Numbered from the stretch's first letter, positions 13,601 through 22,649 are shown. The stretch: DNA of 35,645 nt from a bacterium (GCA_029570385.1 JAKPXD010000014.1:1-35645); one strand, 5' to 3'. Notes: generated from the letters alone by a model not told the origin. Numbers and translations: made by a program.

Positions 13601-15076
13601 ATGCCTGACGCTCGCTTGCGCTTAGCTCCATCACCAACCGGTTTTCTTCATCTAGGCAATTTACGCACTGCTATTTTTGGTTATTTAACCGCCAAGCAAC
13701 TCCGCGGCCATTTTATTTTACGAATTGAAGATACCGACAACAAGCGACGAGTCCAAGGAGCCGAAGATAGTTTGATTAAAGTACTGGCTCAACTTGGCAT
13801 TAAATTTGATGAAGGTCCGCATATTGGCGGCGGTTATGGCCCTTATGTCCAAACTGAACGCCTCGATATTTATCAACATTACGCCCAAAAACTAATTGAT
13901 AGCGGTAAAGCTTATTATTGCTTTTGTAGTCAAGAGCGCTTAGAAAAATTGCGCGCCGACCAAACGGCCAGTCATTTACCGCCGCGCTATGATCGAGCTT
14001 GCCGCAGACTCAGCGCCAAAGAGATCGCTCAGCGCTTAGCGGCTGGTGAAAAATATGTTATTCGACAAAAAATGCCAACCAAAGGCGAAATAACCGTCAT
14101 TGATGCTTTACGCGGCGCCATCACTTTTGCGGCCAGTGACCTTGATGATCAGGTTTTGATGAAGTCTAATGGCATTCCGACCTATCAACTGGCTAGCGTT
14201 ATTGATGATCACTTAATGGAAATCAGTCATGTTACCCGCGGGGCTGAGTGGCTGCCGTCTTTTCCTAAAAATATTCTACTTTATCAGGCTTTTGGCTGGA
14301 CACCACCCGAATTCATTCATCTACCACTAATACTTAATAAAGATGGCGGCAAACTGAGTAAACGCCAAGGCGATGTTTTTGTTGAACAGTTTTTGGACAA
14401 AGGCTATCTGCCGCTAGCTTTAATTAATTTCTGCGTTCTTTTGGGTTGGCATCCGCAAGGCGATCAAGAAATCTTCACTAGCTGGACCGACTTAATCAGC
14501 CAATTTGATTATCGTAAAATCAATAGCAGTCCGGCTATTTTTGACCTAGATAAACTCAATTTTCTTAATGGCTATCACTTACGCCAGCTGCCGACTGAAC
14601 AATTAGCTGAATTATTAATCCCATATTTAACAGAAAATCAGGCATTAACTACTGAAAAATTCAAAAAAGAATTTAATTTTAGCCTAAAAATAGCTAAACT
14701 ATATCAAGAGCGACTTAAAAATCTGAATGAAATCGGGGAGTTGAGTCGCAACCTATATCTGGATCAGCTTAATTATGACCCAGCTCTATTAGTTTGGAAA
14801 AAATCAACGCCAGCCGCCACTATTGAGGCCCTAAAAACGGTTATTAATTTTTTAAAAAATTATCCCCAAGCCGATTGGGAAACCGCTAAGCTACAGACAG
14901 CTACTATGGATTTTCTGCAAAAGAATAATTTATCTAACGGCGATCATCTCTGGCCTTGGCGAGTTGCCCTGAGTGGCCTGGCTGCCAGCCCCAGTCCATT
15001 TGAATTAGCTGACATTCTTGGTCAAACAGTAACTATCAAACGTCTACGACGCGCCCTGCAGTCTATGCAAGTTTAA
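13601..15076 (+). CDS. gltX: Glutamyl-tRNA synthetase
   Basis: This class I synthetase charges tRNA-Glu, and a non-discriminating form would also charge tRNA-Gln. The 491 residues start with RLAPSPTGFLHLGNLRTAIFGYL, seen as APSPTGFLHLGN (HIGH-type motif). KLSKRQGDV is the KMSKS-type loop. An LRIEDTDNKR segment and the helical anticodon domain (about 320-491) complete the fold. The length is typical. It is transcribed from its own promoter and followed 22 nt later by the M23 hydrolase. The same window encodes a tRNA-Glu(CTC). No gatCAB genes are visible here, so Gln-tRNA formation cannot be judged. Confidence 0.97.
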   Translation: MPDARLRLAPSPTGFLHLGNLRTAIFGYLTAKQLRGHFILRIEDTDNKRRVQGAEDSLIKVLAQLGIKFDEGPHIGGGYGPYVQTERLDIYQHYAQKLIDSGKAYYCFCSQERLEKLRADQTASHLPPRYDRACRRLSAKEIAQRLAAGEKYVIRQKMPTKGEITVIDALRGAITFAASDLDDQVLMKSNGIPTYQLASVIDDHLMEISHVTRGAEWLPSFPKNILLYQAFGWTPPEFIHLPLILNKDGGKLSKRQGDVFVEQFLDKGYLPLALINFCVLLGWHPQGDQEIFTSWTDLISQFDYRKINSSPAIFDLDKLNFLNGYHLRQLPTEQLAELLIPYLTENQALTTEKFKKEFNFSLKIAKLYQERLKNLNEIGELSRNLYLDQLNYDPALLVWKKSTPAATIEALKTVINFLKNYPQADWETAKLQTATMDFLQKNNLSNGDHLWPWRVALSGLAASPSPFELADILGQTVTIKRLRRALQSMQV

Positions 15077-15086
15077 TAAAAAATAG

Positions 15087-15092
15087 TATAAT
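15087..15092 (+). promoter_or_regulatory. -10 box before the M23 hydrolase
   Basis: A perfect TATAAT ends 6 nt before the ATG at 15099, with no clear -35. Use would give a leaderless mRNA; read-through from gltX is also possible. Confidence 0.5.
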
Positions 15093-15098
15093 TTAACC

Positions 15099-16361
15099 AT
15101 GAAAAACTGTCGCTATCAAAAAATATTATCAGGCAGCCTAATAATCATTAGTTTGTCTTTATTTTTATGCTTGGTTGCTTATCATCCACAGCCAGCGCGC
15201 GGCAGCTACGAAGACGAGGTTAATCAACTTAATAGCCAAATTAACGCTAAAAAAAACTCCCTAACCAAGCTGCGCGACCAACAACGCTATTATCAGCAAT
15301 TAGTGGCTGAAAAACAAAGTGAAAAAGCCACTCTCAATAACCAACTGACCATTCTGGATAGTAAAATCGCTGAAGCTGAATTAGATATACAGGGCACTGA
15401 GCTGGAAATGGAACAAACCAATTTAGAATTACGCAGCCTAGAGCTAGAAATTGCCGATAAAGACCAATCAATTGACCAAAATAAAACCAAGCTCGGTAAT
15501 CTGCTCAAAACCATTAATCAGCAGGGGAGCAAAAGCGCTCTGGAGATTATCTTATTAAACGATTCTTTTTCCGAATTCTTAAATGAAATCAAGTATCTTA
15601 ACGATATTAGTAGCGGTGTTCGCGATCAATTAGAAGATTTGCGGAAACTTAAAAATTCTCTGGAAGAACAACAAGCCGCCTTAGATATCAAGCATCAGCA
15701 ATTGGCTGAATTGCAAAAAGTTCTAGCTGACAAAAGAAATTCATTAGACCAAGAAAAACAAGATAAAAGCTTTATTCTCGAGCAGACTCAGCTGTCAGAA
15801 AGTCAGTATCAAAATCTGCTGGCGGCGGCGAAACAAGAACAGGCTCAAGCTAATGCTGAAATCAGTAGTTTGGAAAAAAGCGTCCGGCAAAAATTGGCCC
15901 TGATTGAAGCTAATAAACCTAAGACCAATCAAAAAAAATCTAGTAGCAATAGTTCATCCGGTCTAATTTGGCCAGTGCCAAAAAATTACGTTAGCACTTA
16001 TTTTCATGATCCAGAATATCCTTTCCGCTACCTTTTTGAGCACCCGGCCATTGATATCCGCGCCAGCCAAGGAACGGCCGTAGTGGCCGCCAGTAATGGC
16101 TATGTGGCCGCCGCTAAAGATGCCGGCATGGGTTATAGCTATATTATGATTGTTCACGATAATGGCCTAGCCACGGTTTACGGCCATATTTCTAGGATTG
16201 CCACTAAAGAAGACGCCTATGTGACCGCCGGCCAAGTGATTGGCTACAGCGGCGGCATGCCTGGCACGCCTGGTGCCGGTAAATTAACCACCGGACCGCA
16301 TTTGCATTTTGAAGTCCGTCTCAACGGCATTCCAGTTGATCCTTTAGCTTATCTACCTTAA
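15099..16361 (+). CDS. Murein hydrolase / activator with coiled coil and M23 peptidase domain
   Basis: EnvC-like proteins cut peptidoglycan cross-links or activate amidases during cell separation. The 420-residue product has an N-terminal signal or anchor (about residues 10-35). A long coiled coil follows (about 38-265, with many Glu, Gln, Lys and Leu), then a Ser-rich linker. The M23 domain covers about 290-420. The zinc ligands and catalytic residues look intact: HPAIDIRAS with the first His and Asp, YGHISRI, and the HLHFEVRLNG motif. A degenerate EnvC-type activator would lack them, so enzymatic activity is likely. It lies 5 nt upstream of the pseudopilin gene. Confidence 0.93.
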   Translation: MKNCRYQKILSGSLIIISLSLFLCLVAYHPQPARGSYEDEVNQLNSQINAKKNSLTKLRDQQRYYQQLVAEKQSEKATLNNQLTILDSKIAEAELDIQGTELEMEQTNLELRSLELEIADKDQSIDQNKTKLGNLLKTINQQGSKSALEIILLNDSFSEFLNEIKYLNDISSGVRDQLEDLRKLKNSLEEQQAALDIKHQQLAELQKVLADKRNSLDQEKQDKSFILEQTQLSESQYQNLLAAAKQEQAQANAEISSLEKSVRQKLALIEANKPKTNQKKSSSNSSSGLIWPVPKNYVSTYFHDPEYPFRYLFEHPAIDIRASQGTAVVAASNGYVAAAKDAGMGYSYIMIVHDNGLATVYGHISRIATKEDAYVTAGQVIGYSGGMPGTPGAGKLTTGPHLHFEVRLNGIPVDPLAYLP

Positions 16362-16366
16362 TCACC

Positions 16367-16939
16367 ATGACTTATCATCGTTCCAAGCCCGGATTTGGGC
16401 CGTTAGAAGCTATTTTAATCTTAAGCACCTTATTGCTGGTCATCAGTGCCGGCTTTACTTATTGGTCAATCAATCAAGCCAAACAGCGCGACCAAATTAG
16501 AATTGCCAATCTAAAAATAATCCAATCAGCTATCAATCAATATTTCAATCAATACCGTGAATTTCCAGCCGGTGATCATGATGTTGGCAATTGGGATTTG
16601 GGCTATCGTAATGCTAGCGATCAACGTTTTATCGCGCCATTAGTGGAAAAAGGATTTTTGCCGGCCAATTTTGCGGCTGATCCGATTTCTAAATATGATG
16701 AAAACAAGGGGATTGACTATACATTCCGCTATCAAGTCTACCAAGATGATGGTCAATATTGCCCACGTGGCCAAGGCCAATTTTATGTTCTAGGCATTCG
16801 CGATTTAGAAACTGACAGTGGCGGTTTAAATAATAAAGCTAGCCAATTTACCGGTAGCGGGTTCTTATGCAAAAATCGTAATTGGCAAGACGAATTTGAT
16901 TATGTGGTTGGCGCTTTTGCTAATCCAATAAAAAAATAA
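16367..16939 (+). CDS. Type IV pilin-like (pseudopilin) protein
   Basis: The 190-residue protein starts with a short basic leader and GFGPLEAILILSTLLLVISAGF. This is a class III signal with cleavage expected between Gly and Phe and the conserved Glu at mature position 5. A long N-terminal helix continues to about residue 65 (IRIANLKIIQSAINQYFNQYREFPAG), the GspG/PilA form. The globular part has two Cys that may form a disulfide. The GFGPLE sequence replaces the usual GFTLIE. It needs a prepilin peptidase encoded elsewhere. A terminator follows 37 nt after the stop. It is either a minor pilin or a secretion pseudopilin. Confidence 0.85.
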   Translation: MTYHRSKPGFGPLEAILILSTLLLVISAGFTYWSINQAKQRDQIRIANLKIIQSAINQYFNQYREFPAGDHDVGNWDLGYRNASDQRFIAPLVEKGFLPANFAADPISKYDENKGIDYTFRYQVYQDDGQYCPRGQGQFYVLGIRDLETDSGGLNNKASQFTGSGFLCKNRNWQDEFDYVVGAFANPIKK

Positions 16940-16976
16940 ATATTACCTAAAGGATAATTAAATAGAATCAATAAAG

Positions 16977-17002
16977 AATCGGCGATAGTTGCCGATTTTT
17001 TT
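16977..17002 (+). terminator. Terminator after the pseudopilin gene
   Basis: AATCGGC (16977-16983), a 7 nt loop and GCCGATT (16991-16997) run into seven T. On the minus strand the tail is CTTTATT, so some minus-strand termination is also possible. Confidence 0.9.
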
Positions 17003-17015
17003 ATTATAAGCTCAA

Positions 17016-17136
17016 AGCCGCTGCGGGGAGCGCTAGTCATAATGTCGCACAATACATCTTATACGACATAGTAGCTAGAGTGGCCCTGATCTGTTTCCTC
17101 TAGTGTGCTTTATGGGTAAGTCAAAACCATACCCAT
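17016..17136 (-). repeat. Series of hairpins in the otherwise empty region after the 49-residue gene
   Basis: Four stems follow each other: 17016-17022/17029-17034 (one bulge), 17042-17047/17064-17069 (ATGTCG/CGACAT), 17075-17080/17098-17103 (CTAGAG/CTCTAG) and 17112-17118/17130-17136 (ATGGGTA/TACCCAT, overlapping the end of the small gene). With the terminator at 16977 this fills the gap between 16939 and 17110. It could be a structured 3' UTR or small RNA. I recognise no known RNA family. Confidence 0.5.
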
Positions 17137-17259
17137 TAAATGCAGTTCTGGGCTGAAGAGTAATAAAATTTTGCAGAGCAATAGAAAAATACCGACCACT
17201 AAGATACAGAAAACGAGAACGGCTAAGAAGAAGACTAGCTTGAAGATTTGTTCATCCAT
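17110..17259 (-). CDS. Small single-pass membrane protein (49 residues)
   Basis: An ATG at 17259 opens a frame beginning MDEQIFKLVFFLAVLVFC and ending LHLMGMVLTYP before TAA. One strongly hydrophobic helix (about residues 6-36) is followed by SPELHLMGM. The start lies 24 nt after the ftsQ stop on the same strand, so it may be the last gene of lysS-serS-ftsQ. No ribosome binding site is seen, as for most genes here. I recognise no family. Its uniform hydrophobicity and position support it, but a 50-codon frame in A+T-rich DNA can arise by chance. Confidence 0.5.
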   Translation of the reverse strand: MDEQIFKLVFFLAVLVFCILVVGIFLLLCKILLLFSPELHLMGMVLTYP

Positions 17260-17283
17260 ATTATTTATTAAACTTATTATTTA

Positions 17284-18123
17284 TTATTGAAAAATAATCC
17301 GATCGCCGTAGCGCAAATCAATCACTTTGGCTTGACTCAACTGCTGGGCAAACTTGCTTTGGCCGACTTGCCATAGCCTTAATTGATTATCTAGGCTCTC
17401 TCGCATGGTCAGTTTGATAATTTGCTGATTATCTAAAACCGCCTGAATAGAGTTAGGCTCTTGCTGACTAAAAATAAAATTATGAGGTACTGAACCTAGC
17501 CAGTTGGTCTGACTAGCAATAATTAATGGCCAGAAATCGGGATTAATGGCTACTTGCCGCTCAGTCACTAAGGTGTCTCGGCTTTTAATCACCGGATAAA
17601 GCTTAGCACTAGCGGCGTTGGGCGATTCTTGCTTAACTACCCGTCCAAACCGATCAACCCAGTAATACCAGTTATTTTCTTGCCAGATTGCTACCACTGG
17701 CTCTTCTTCAATCTTAAGCGTCAACTTGTTCGGCCATTGCCGCTTTAGACGACAACTAACTAAATTATACTCTTGCAACGGACGGCAATATCGCTTACTT
17801 GAAGCTAACCAAAAATTACCTGACCAAAACTGCCAAACATGACCCTGAAGCGCTGTTTCCGACTGTTGACGCAGTATATTTGCATCTAAGAGCTGGGCGC
17901 CATCTATGGAAACGCTAGAAGCCCTAAAATAAGGTGAACCAAGTAGTCCATAAATTAGTCCGCCAATTAGGACAATGGCCGCTATCAACACGGCTCCCCG
18001 ACCGATTTTACGCCAATTAACCCCTTTGGGGCTGTTGGATATTCGCCGCGCCGGCAATGAAGCTGCCTTGGGGCGCTGATTTAAGAGAACAACACTTTTC
18101 TTGGGCTGAGGGCGAGCCTTCAT
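17284..18123 (-). CDS. ftsQ: FtsQ/DivIB-type cell division protein
   Basis: FtsQ/DivIB links early and late divisome proteins in the membrane. The 279 residues start with a basic cytoplasmic tail, then one membrane helix (about 42-64, GRGAVLIAAIVLIGGLIYGL). The POTRA domain follows with SPYFRASSVSIDGAQLLD. The beta domain contains VSCRLKRQWPNKLTLKIEEEPVVAIW and WVDRFGRVV. It is separated from the dcw cluster at 29713-35070 and instead follows serS by 6 nt, an arrangement that has presumably moved in this lineage. FtsQ proteins diverge fast, so the name rests on domain order more than identity. Confidence 0.82.
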   Translation of the reverse strand: MKARPQPKKSVVLLNQRPKAASLPARRISNSPKGVNWRKIGRGAVLIAAIVLIGGLIYGLLGSPYFRASSVSIDGAQLLDANILRQQSETALQGHVWQFWSGNFWLASSKRYCRPLQEYNLVSCRLKRQWPNKLTLKIEEEPVVAIWQENNWYYWVDRFGRVVKQESPNAASAKLYPVIKSRDTLVTERQVAINPDFWPLIIASQTNWLGSVPHNFIFSQQEPNSIQAVLDNQQIIKLTMRESLDNQLRLWQVGQSKFAQQLSQAKVIDLRYGDRIIFQ

Positions 18124-18129
18124 AATGCT

Positions 18130-19404
18130 TTAAGCAAAAAACATTGATGATAAATCTACTGGTATAAATGATTTAAGAATAGCTGGTAATTTAATCCGAC
18201 CATCGGCTTGCTGATGATTTTCTACAATAGCAATCATGGCGCGAGTCAAAGCTAATCCGGTTCCATTAAGAGTGTGAACTAAACCTTTTTGTCCATCGGC
18301 AGCTTGATACTTAATATCCAAACCACGAGCTTGATAATCGGTGCAATTAGACACTGATGTCATCTCCGCCCAGTCGCCAGCTTGGCCATCTTGATTGGGC
18401 TTGCCAGGCAGCCAAGCCTCCAAATCAAAAGTCCGAGCTGCTGGAGCGCCTAAATCAGCGGTACAATGGTCAATAACCCGAAACGGAATCTCCAAACCGC
18501 TAAAAATTTCTTTCTCAATCGCTAATAATAGCTGATGTTCCTGAGCACTATCTTCCGGCCGGCAATAGACGAACATTTCCACTTTATTAAATTGATGAAC
18601 ACGGAAAATACCTTTAGCAAACTTACTATAACTCCCCGCCTCGGTCCGAAAACACTGGGATAAAGCAGCATAACGCAATGGTAATTGCTCGCCCTTTAAA
18701 ATCTCGCCTTGGTGATACCCCCCTAGGGTAATTTCAGCTGTACCAATCAAACTCAAATCATTATTGGCAATATTATAAATCTGAGTCGATTCGCCGCGCG
18801 GATTATAACCCAAGCGCTCAATAATACTGGTTTTAGCCAGATCAGGAGTGGTCATCACTTGAAAACCATGTTTAGCGATAACGGACAGGGTATATTGAAT
18901 TAAAGCTAACTCTAACCAAACTAAATCATTGCTAGTATAATAGAATTTGGACCCGGTCACTTTAGCCGCTCGTTCAAAATCCAGCCACTGCCACTGCTCG
19001 GCCAAAGCTAGATGATCTTTAGGGGTAAAAGCCAATTCAACCGGTTGACCGTGTTCTTCGAGAACCGGATTATCCTCTTCATTTAAACTGCGAATTACTG
19101 CCGCATCAGTCTGATTGGGCACAGCCAATAATAAACTATCTAGTTGCTCAATAATTTTCGCTAGATTATCTTCGCCTTGTTTAATTGCTTCATTATTAGC
19201 CTTGATATCAGCCACCTGTTCCGGCGTTGGCTTTTGTTTAGACCAAGCATTGCGCTGGGAACGCTGAGCGTCCAATTCCTGTTGTAGATTGCGCCGCTGC
19301 TCATCAAGGCTGACTAAACGGTCAATATCAACATCAGCCAAACGATAGTGGCAATTTTCTTTAACTTCATCAATATTCTCACGGATATATTTTAGATCTA
19401 ACAT
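18130..19404 (-). CDS. serS: Seryl-tRNA synthetase
   Basis: This class II synthetase charges tRNA-Ser. The N-terminal tRNA-binding coiled-coil arm is at about 25-100, rich in Gln, Glu and Arg. The catalytic domain has motif 2 in CFRTEAGSYSKFAKGIFRVHQF (seen as FRTEAGSYSKFAKG and FRVHQF), TSVSNCTDYQARG, and motif 3 in LNGTGLALTRAMIAIVEN. The length of 424 is standard. It starts 4 nt after the lysS stop and is followed by ftsQ, so lysS-serS-ftsQ read as one transcript. Confidence 0.98.
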   Translation of the reverse strand: MLDLKYIRENIDEVKENCHYRLADVDIDRLVSLDEQRRNLQQELDAQRSQRNAWSKQKPTPEQVADIKANNEAIKQGEDNLAKIIEQLDSLLLAVPNQTDAAVIRSLNEEDNPVLEEHGQPVELAFTPKDHLALAEQWQWLDFERAAKVTGSKFYYTSNDLVWLELALIQYTLSVIAKHGFQVMTTPDLAKTSIIERLGYNPRGESTQIYNIANNDLSLIGTAEITLGGYHQGEILKGEQLPLRYAALSQCFRTEAGSYSKFAKGIFRVHQFNKVEMFVYCRPEDSAQEHQLLLAIEKEIFSGLEIPFRVIDHCTADLGAPAARTFDLEAWLPGKPNQDGQAGDWAEMTSVSNCTDYQARGLDIKYQAADGQKGLVHTLNGTGLALTRAMIAIVENHQQADGRIKLPAILKSFIPVDLSSMFFA

Positions 19405-19408
19405 AAAA

Positions 19409-20866
19409 TTATTGTTGCTTTGGTTTCATAAAAGGAAATAAGGTAACTTCTCGAAGCGGCTGACCAGCCAGGCAAGCAAATAAACGCTCGCCAAAACCGA
19501 AACCACATGTCGGCGGCATACCGTGCTCTAGCATTTCTACAAATTCCCAATCCGGCATCATCGCCTCATTATCACCGGCTTTCAGCAGTTTCTGCTGCTC
19601 CTCAAAACGCGCCCGCTGATCAACCGGATTATTAAGCTCGGAATAACCATTGCCGATTTCGGTACCAGCAATCAGAATCTGAAAACGCTCGGTCAACTCA
19701 GGATTATCCTGGCGAGCTTTAGCTAATGGTGAAATCAATTTGGGATGACCGATAACAAAAGCCGGGCCGGCAATGTTTTTGCGGCAATACTTCCACAAAG
19801 TATCAGTTAACCGTTCGCGATTATTACCATCATACTTTACTTCTAATTGGGCTAATTTATCACGCATCGCCTGCTCGCTAACCGCTAAAATATCAATGCC
19901 CGTCTGGCGCAAAATCTCCTGCTGATAATCAATCTCCGGCCACTCGCCGGCTAAATCAAAATCTAACCCTTTACTAGTGAACTTGGTGGTGCCAAAAACT
20001 TCTTGAGCTAGTGTTTGGTAAAGCTCTTTGGTTAATCTCATGCCATCGCGGTAATCAGCATAGGCCCAATAAAATTCCAAATTAGTGAATTCCTGCAGAT
20101 GATCAGGGCTACTGCCCTCATTGCGAAAAACCCGACCAATTTCAAAAGTCTTGTCAAAACCGGCAGCCATTAAGCGTTTCTGCCATAATTCGCCGACTGA
20201 AATACGCAAAAAAACATCAGTATCGTAATCTTGATGATAAGTCCTAAAAGGATTAGCCTCAGCCCCGCCAGTTGTTATTTCTAGGGTTGGTGTTTCCACT
20301 TCCAAAAAGTCGTGCTCCACCATAAAACGACGGGTCACCTGCCAAAATTTAGCTTTTTTGACAAATAGTTCGCGCAACTGATCATTAAATAATAAATCCA
20401 AATAACGCTTGCGCAAACGCTCATCATCATCTTGCAGACCGTGCCATTTCTCTGGTAGCGGCCGCAAAGCTTTGCTAATTAATTGCCAATCGGTCACCAG
20501 TAGACTATTTTGACCGGTGTGGGTGACAAAAACCGTGCCCGAGACAGCCACAAAATCAGCAATATCTATAATTTTTAAAAATTGCCTATATTTATCCCCT
20601 AATTCTTTTTTACTAAAAGCCAATTGAATAGTAGCCGTGCCGTCTTGCAAATTAGCAAAACTTAGATTACCGTGCTCACGTAAGGTGCGTAGCCGGCCGA
20701 CTAAGTAAACGGTCTCGCCGCTAGATAAATAGTGATCAAAATTGGCCAAAACTTGACCATTGGTTTGTTCGCGACGACAATGAGCCGGATAAGGATCAAT
20801 CCCGGCTTGGCGTAAATCGGCCAATCGCCCCAAGCGTTCCTGATATTCGCTAATTTTTTCAGCCAT
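19409..20866 (-). CDS. lysS: Lysyl-tRNA synthetase, class II
   Basis: It charges tRNA-Lys. The N-terminal OB-fold anticodon-binding domain covers about 1-145. The class II core follows with motif 2 in RVFRNEGSSPDHLQEFTNLEFYWAY (seen as FRNEGSSPDHLQEFTNLEFY), TEIGNGYSELNNPVDQ, and motif 3 in GFGFGERLFACLAG. The 485-residue length is normal. A 14 bp perfect hairpin ends only 6 nt before the ATG, and the T tract that would serve as its terminator tail runs directly into the start codon. No ribosome binding site exists, so initiation on this mRNA is unusual. Confidence 0.98.
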   Translation of the reverse strand: MAEKISEYQERLGRLADLRQAGIDPYPAHCRREQTNGQVLANFDHYLSSGETVYLVGRLRTLREHGNLSFANLQDGTATIQLAFSKKELGDKYRQFLKIIDIADFVAVSGTVFVTHTGQNSLLVTDWQLISKALRPLPEKWHGLQDDDERLRKRYLDLLFNDQLRELFVKKAKFWQVTRRFMVEHDFLEVETPTLEITTGGAEANPFRTYHQDYDTDVFLRISVGELWQKRLMAAGFDKTFEIGRVFRNEGSSPDHLQEFTNLEFYWAYADYRDGMRLTKELYQTLAQEVFGTTKFTSKGLDFDLAGEWPEIDYQQEILRQTGIDILAVSEQAMRDKLAQLEVKYDGNNRERLTDTLWKYCRKNIAGPAFVIGHPKLISPLAKARQDNPELTERFQILIAGTEIGNGYSELNNPVDQRARFEEQQKLLKAGDNEAMMPDWEFVEMLEHGMPPTCGFGFGERLFACLAGQPLREVTLFPFMKPKQQ

Positions 20867-20904
20867 AAAAACAATATAACCAGTAATTAAACTGGTTATA
20901 TTGT
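20867..20904 (-). terminator. Perfect 14 bp hairpin abutting the lysS start codon
   Basis: ACAATATAACCAGT (20871-20884) and ACTGGTTATATTGT (20891-20904) flank a 6 nt loop. On the minus strand the stem is followed by TTTT and then directly by ATG of lysS. It fits a terminator for pyrG, an attenuator for lysS, or both. The downstream arm includes TATATT, which could serve as a -10 for a leaderless lysS mRNA. Confidence 0.8.
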
Positions 20905-20935
20905 AGCTAATTTAGAGTGGGAAGTAAAGAAAAAT

Positions 20936-22609
20936 TTATTTTTTATTCTTCCAGCAAGCTTTAATGAACTCAATAAATAAAGGATGCGGATCTAGCGGTC
21001 GTGAAATATACTCCGGATGAAATTGCGTCCCGATAAAAAACGGATGATCCGTAATCTCAATTGCCTCCACAATCCGTCCGTCCGGCGAAGTGCCAGCAAT
21101 AGTCAAGCCGCCTTTCTCTAATATTTCCCGATAATCATTATTAAGTTCATAGCGATGGCGGTGACGTTCACTAACCACCTTAGTCTCAGGGCCAAATTTC
21201 TTGGCATAAACCTTAGCCAGATGCGTTCCAGGCACTAACTGGCACGGCCAGCCACCGAGGCGGATAGTGCCGCCGTATTGTCTTTTAGTTAATAATTCAG
21301 CTTGCCCGAGCATAATATTAATAACCGGATGCTTAGTCTTCGGATCAGCCTCTAAGCTATTAGCGCCTTTTAGGCCGCAAACATTACGAGCAAACTCAAC
21401 CACCGCCATTTGCATACCATAACACAAACCGAAGTAAGGTACCTTATGAGTGCGACAATATTCAATAGTCTTAATCTTACCCTCATGGCCACGACGACCC
21501 CAGCCCTGCGGCACAACAATACCATCATAACCCTTGAGAATGCCTACTCCTTTTTCTTCAACCTCTTCGGCACTCAGCCATCCTAACTGCGGCCGACAAT
21601 TATTAGCTACTCCAGCGTGTTTCAAGGCTTCAATAACACTAATATATGAATCAGTTAAACAGAAATCGCCTGAAGCGAAATACTTGCCGACTATACCGAT
21701 TTTAACCGTCTGCTGACCGCGCTTGGCTTCCTTGACTTTTTCTGACATCATTCGCCAAGCCGCCGAGTCATTGCACCTGGGCTTGAGGCCAAAATGTTTT
21801 AATATTTTAAATGACAAATGATTCTTTTCAAAATTGGCCGGCACATCATAGATTGAGTCAATATCCGGGGCGGCAATCACATCATCATTATGAATATTGC
21901 AATGGATAGCAATCTTTTTACGACGCAGTTCATCAATGGGCGTATCTGAGCGGGCGACAATAAAATCAGGCTGAATGCCGGCCGAATTAAGCGCCCGCAC
22001 TGCGTGCTGCGTTGGTTTGGTTTTCATCTCACCAATTTTATGGGGTACTGGTAAATAGCTGACCATTACAAACAAAACACTCTTAGGGTCCTGTAATTTC
22101 ATAATCCGAGCCGCCTCCAAAAAGAGCAAGTTCTCATATTCGCCAACTGTGCCGCCGATTTCAGTAATTATAATTTCCGCGCCAGTTTTTTTGACCGCCG
22201 CCTTGATCCGATCGCGCACTTCCATCGGAATATGGGGCACTACTTGAACACATTTGCCACCATAACCCAAATTGCGTTCACGCTCAATAACCGTCTGGTA
22301 AATTCGACCAGTGGTCATGTAGTTTTCTTTATAGATATTACCATTCAAAAATCGTTCATAATTGCCAATGTCCTGATCGGTTTCGTCGCCGTCCTCAGTC
22401 ACAAAGACTTCGCCGTGTTCAATCGGATTCATCGTGCCAGCGTCAACATTAATATAAGGATCAATCTTAATAGCGCTCACCTTATAACCACGATTAATCA
22501 AAATGCGACCGATAGAGGCCGCCGTAACCCCCTTGCCAACGCCAGACATTACGCCGCCAACTACAAAAATATATTTCGTCTTAATAGGGCGAGTTTTCTT
22601 TGAAATCAT
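20936..22609 (-). CDS. pyrG: CTP synthase
   Basis: CTP synthase aminates UTP using glutamine and ATP. The synthetase domain begins KYIFVVGGVMSGVGKGVTAASIG with the P-loop-like GVMSGVGKG, followed by KIDPYINVDAGTMNPIEHGEVFVTEDG (seen as DPYINVDAGTMNP and EHGEVFVTEDG). The class I glutamine amidotransferase domain (about 300-557) has PYFGLCYGMQM with the nucleophilic Cys and GTQFHPEYISRP with the catalytic His and Glu. The length of 557 is normal. It has an extended -10 promoter and is preceded by the greA terminator. A hairpin follows before lysS. Confidence 0.98.
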   Translation of the reverse strand: MISKKTRPIKTKYIFVVGGVMSGVGKGVTAASIGRILINRGYKVSAIKIDPYINVDAGTMNPIEHGEVFVTEDGDETDQDIGNYERFLNGNIYKENYMTTGRIYQTVIERERNLGYGGKCVQVVPHIPMEVRDRIKAAVKKTGAEIIITEIGGTVGEYENLLFLEAARIMKLQDPKSVLFVMVSYLPVPHKIGEMKTKPTQHAVRALNSAGIQPDFIVARSDTPIDELRRKKIAIHCNIHNDDVIAAPDIDSIYDVPANFEKNHLSFKILKHFGLKPRCNDSAAWRMMSEKVKEAKRGQQTVKIGIVGKYFASGDFCLTDSYISVIEALKHAGVANNCRPQLGWLSAEEVEEKGVGILKGYDGIVVPQGWGRRGHEGKIKTIEYCRTHKVPYFGLCYGMQMAVVEFARNVCGLKGANSLEADPKTKHPVINIMLGQAELLTKRQYGGTIRLGGWPCQLVPGTHLAKVYAKKFGPETKVVSERHRHRYELNNDYREILEKGGLTIAGTSPDGRIVEAIEITDHPFFIGTQFHPEYISRPLDPHPLFIEFIKACWKNKK

Positions 22610-22640
22610 ATCGCAAAATTAAATAATAATCCTTAGTTTG

Positions 22641-22648
22641 ATTATAGC
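22641..22648 (-). promoter_or_regulatory. pyrG -10 region
   Basis: TGCTATAAT on the minus strand is a perfect -10 (22641-22646) with the extended TG. It lies about 31 nt before the pyrG ATG. No clear -35 is seen. The box begins immediately after the T tract of the greA terminator. Confidence 0.6.
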
Positions 22649-22649
22649 A

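Noticed and set aside
13575-13622. Fifteen-codon upstream frame overlapping the gltX start as a possible leader peptide
   Set aside because: No ribosome site and no run of Glu codons or alternative stems that would suggest attenuation.
22232-22603. 123-codon plus-strand frame opposite pyrG
   Set aside because: Antisense shadow of a highly conserved enzyme; no ribosome site, promoter or recognisable domain.
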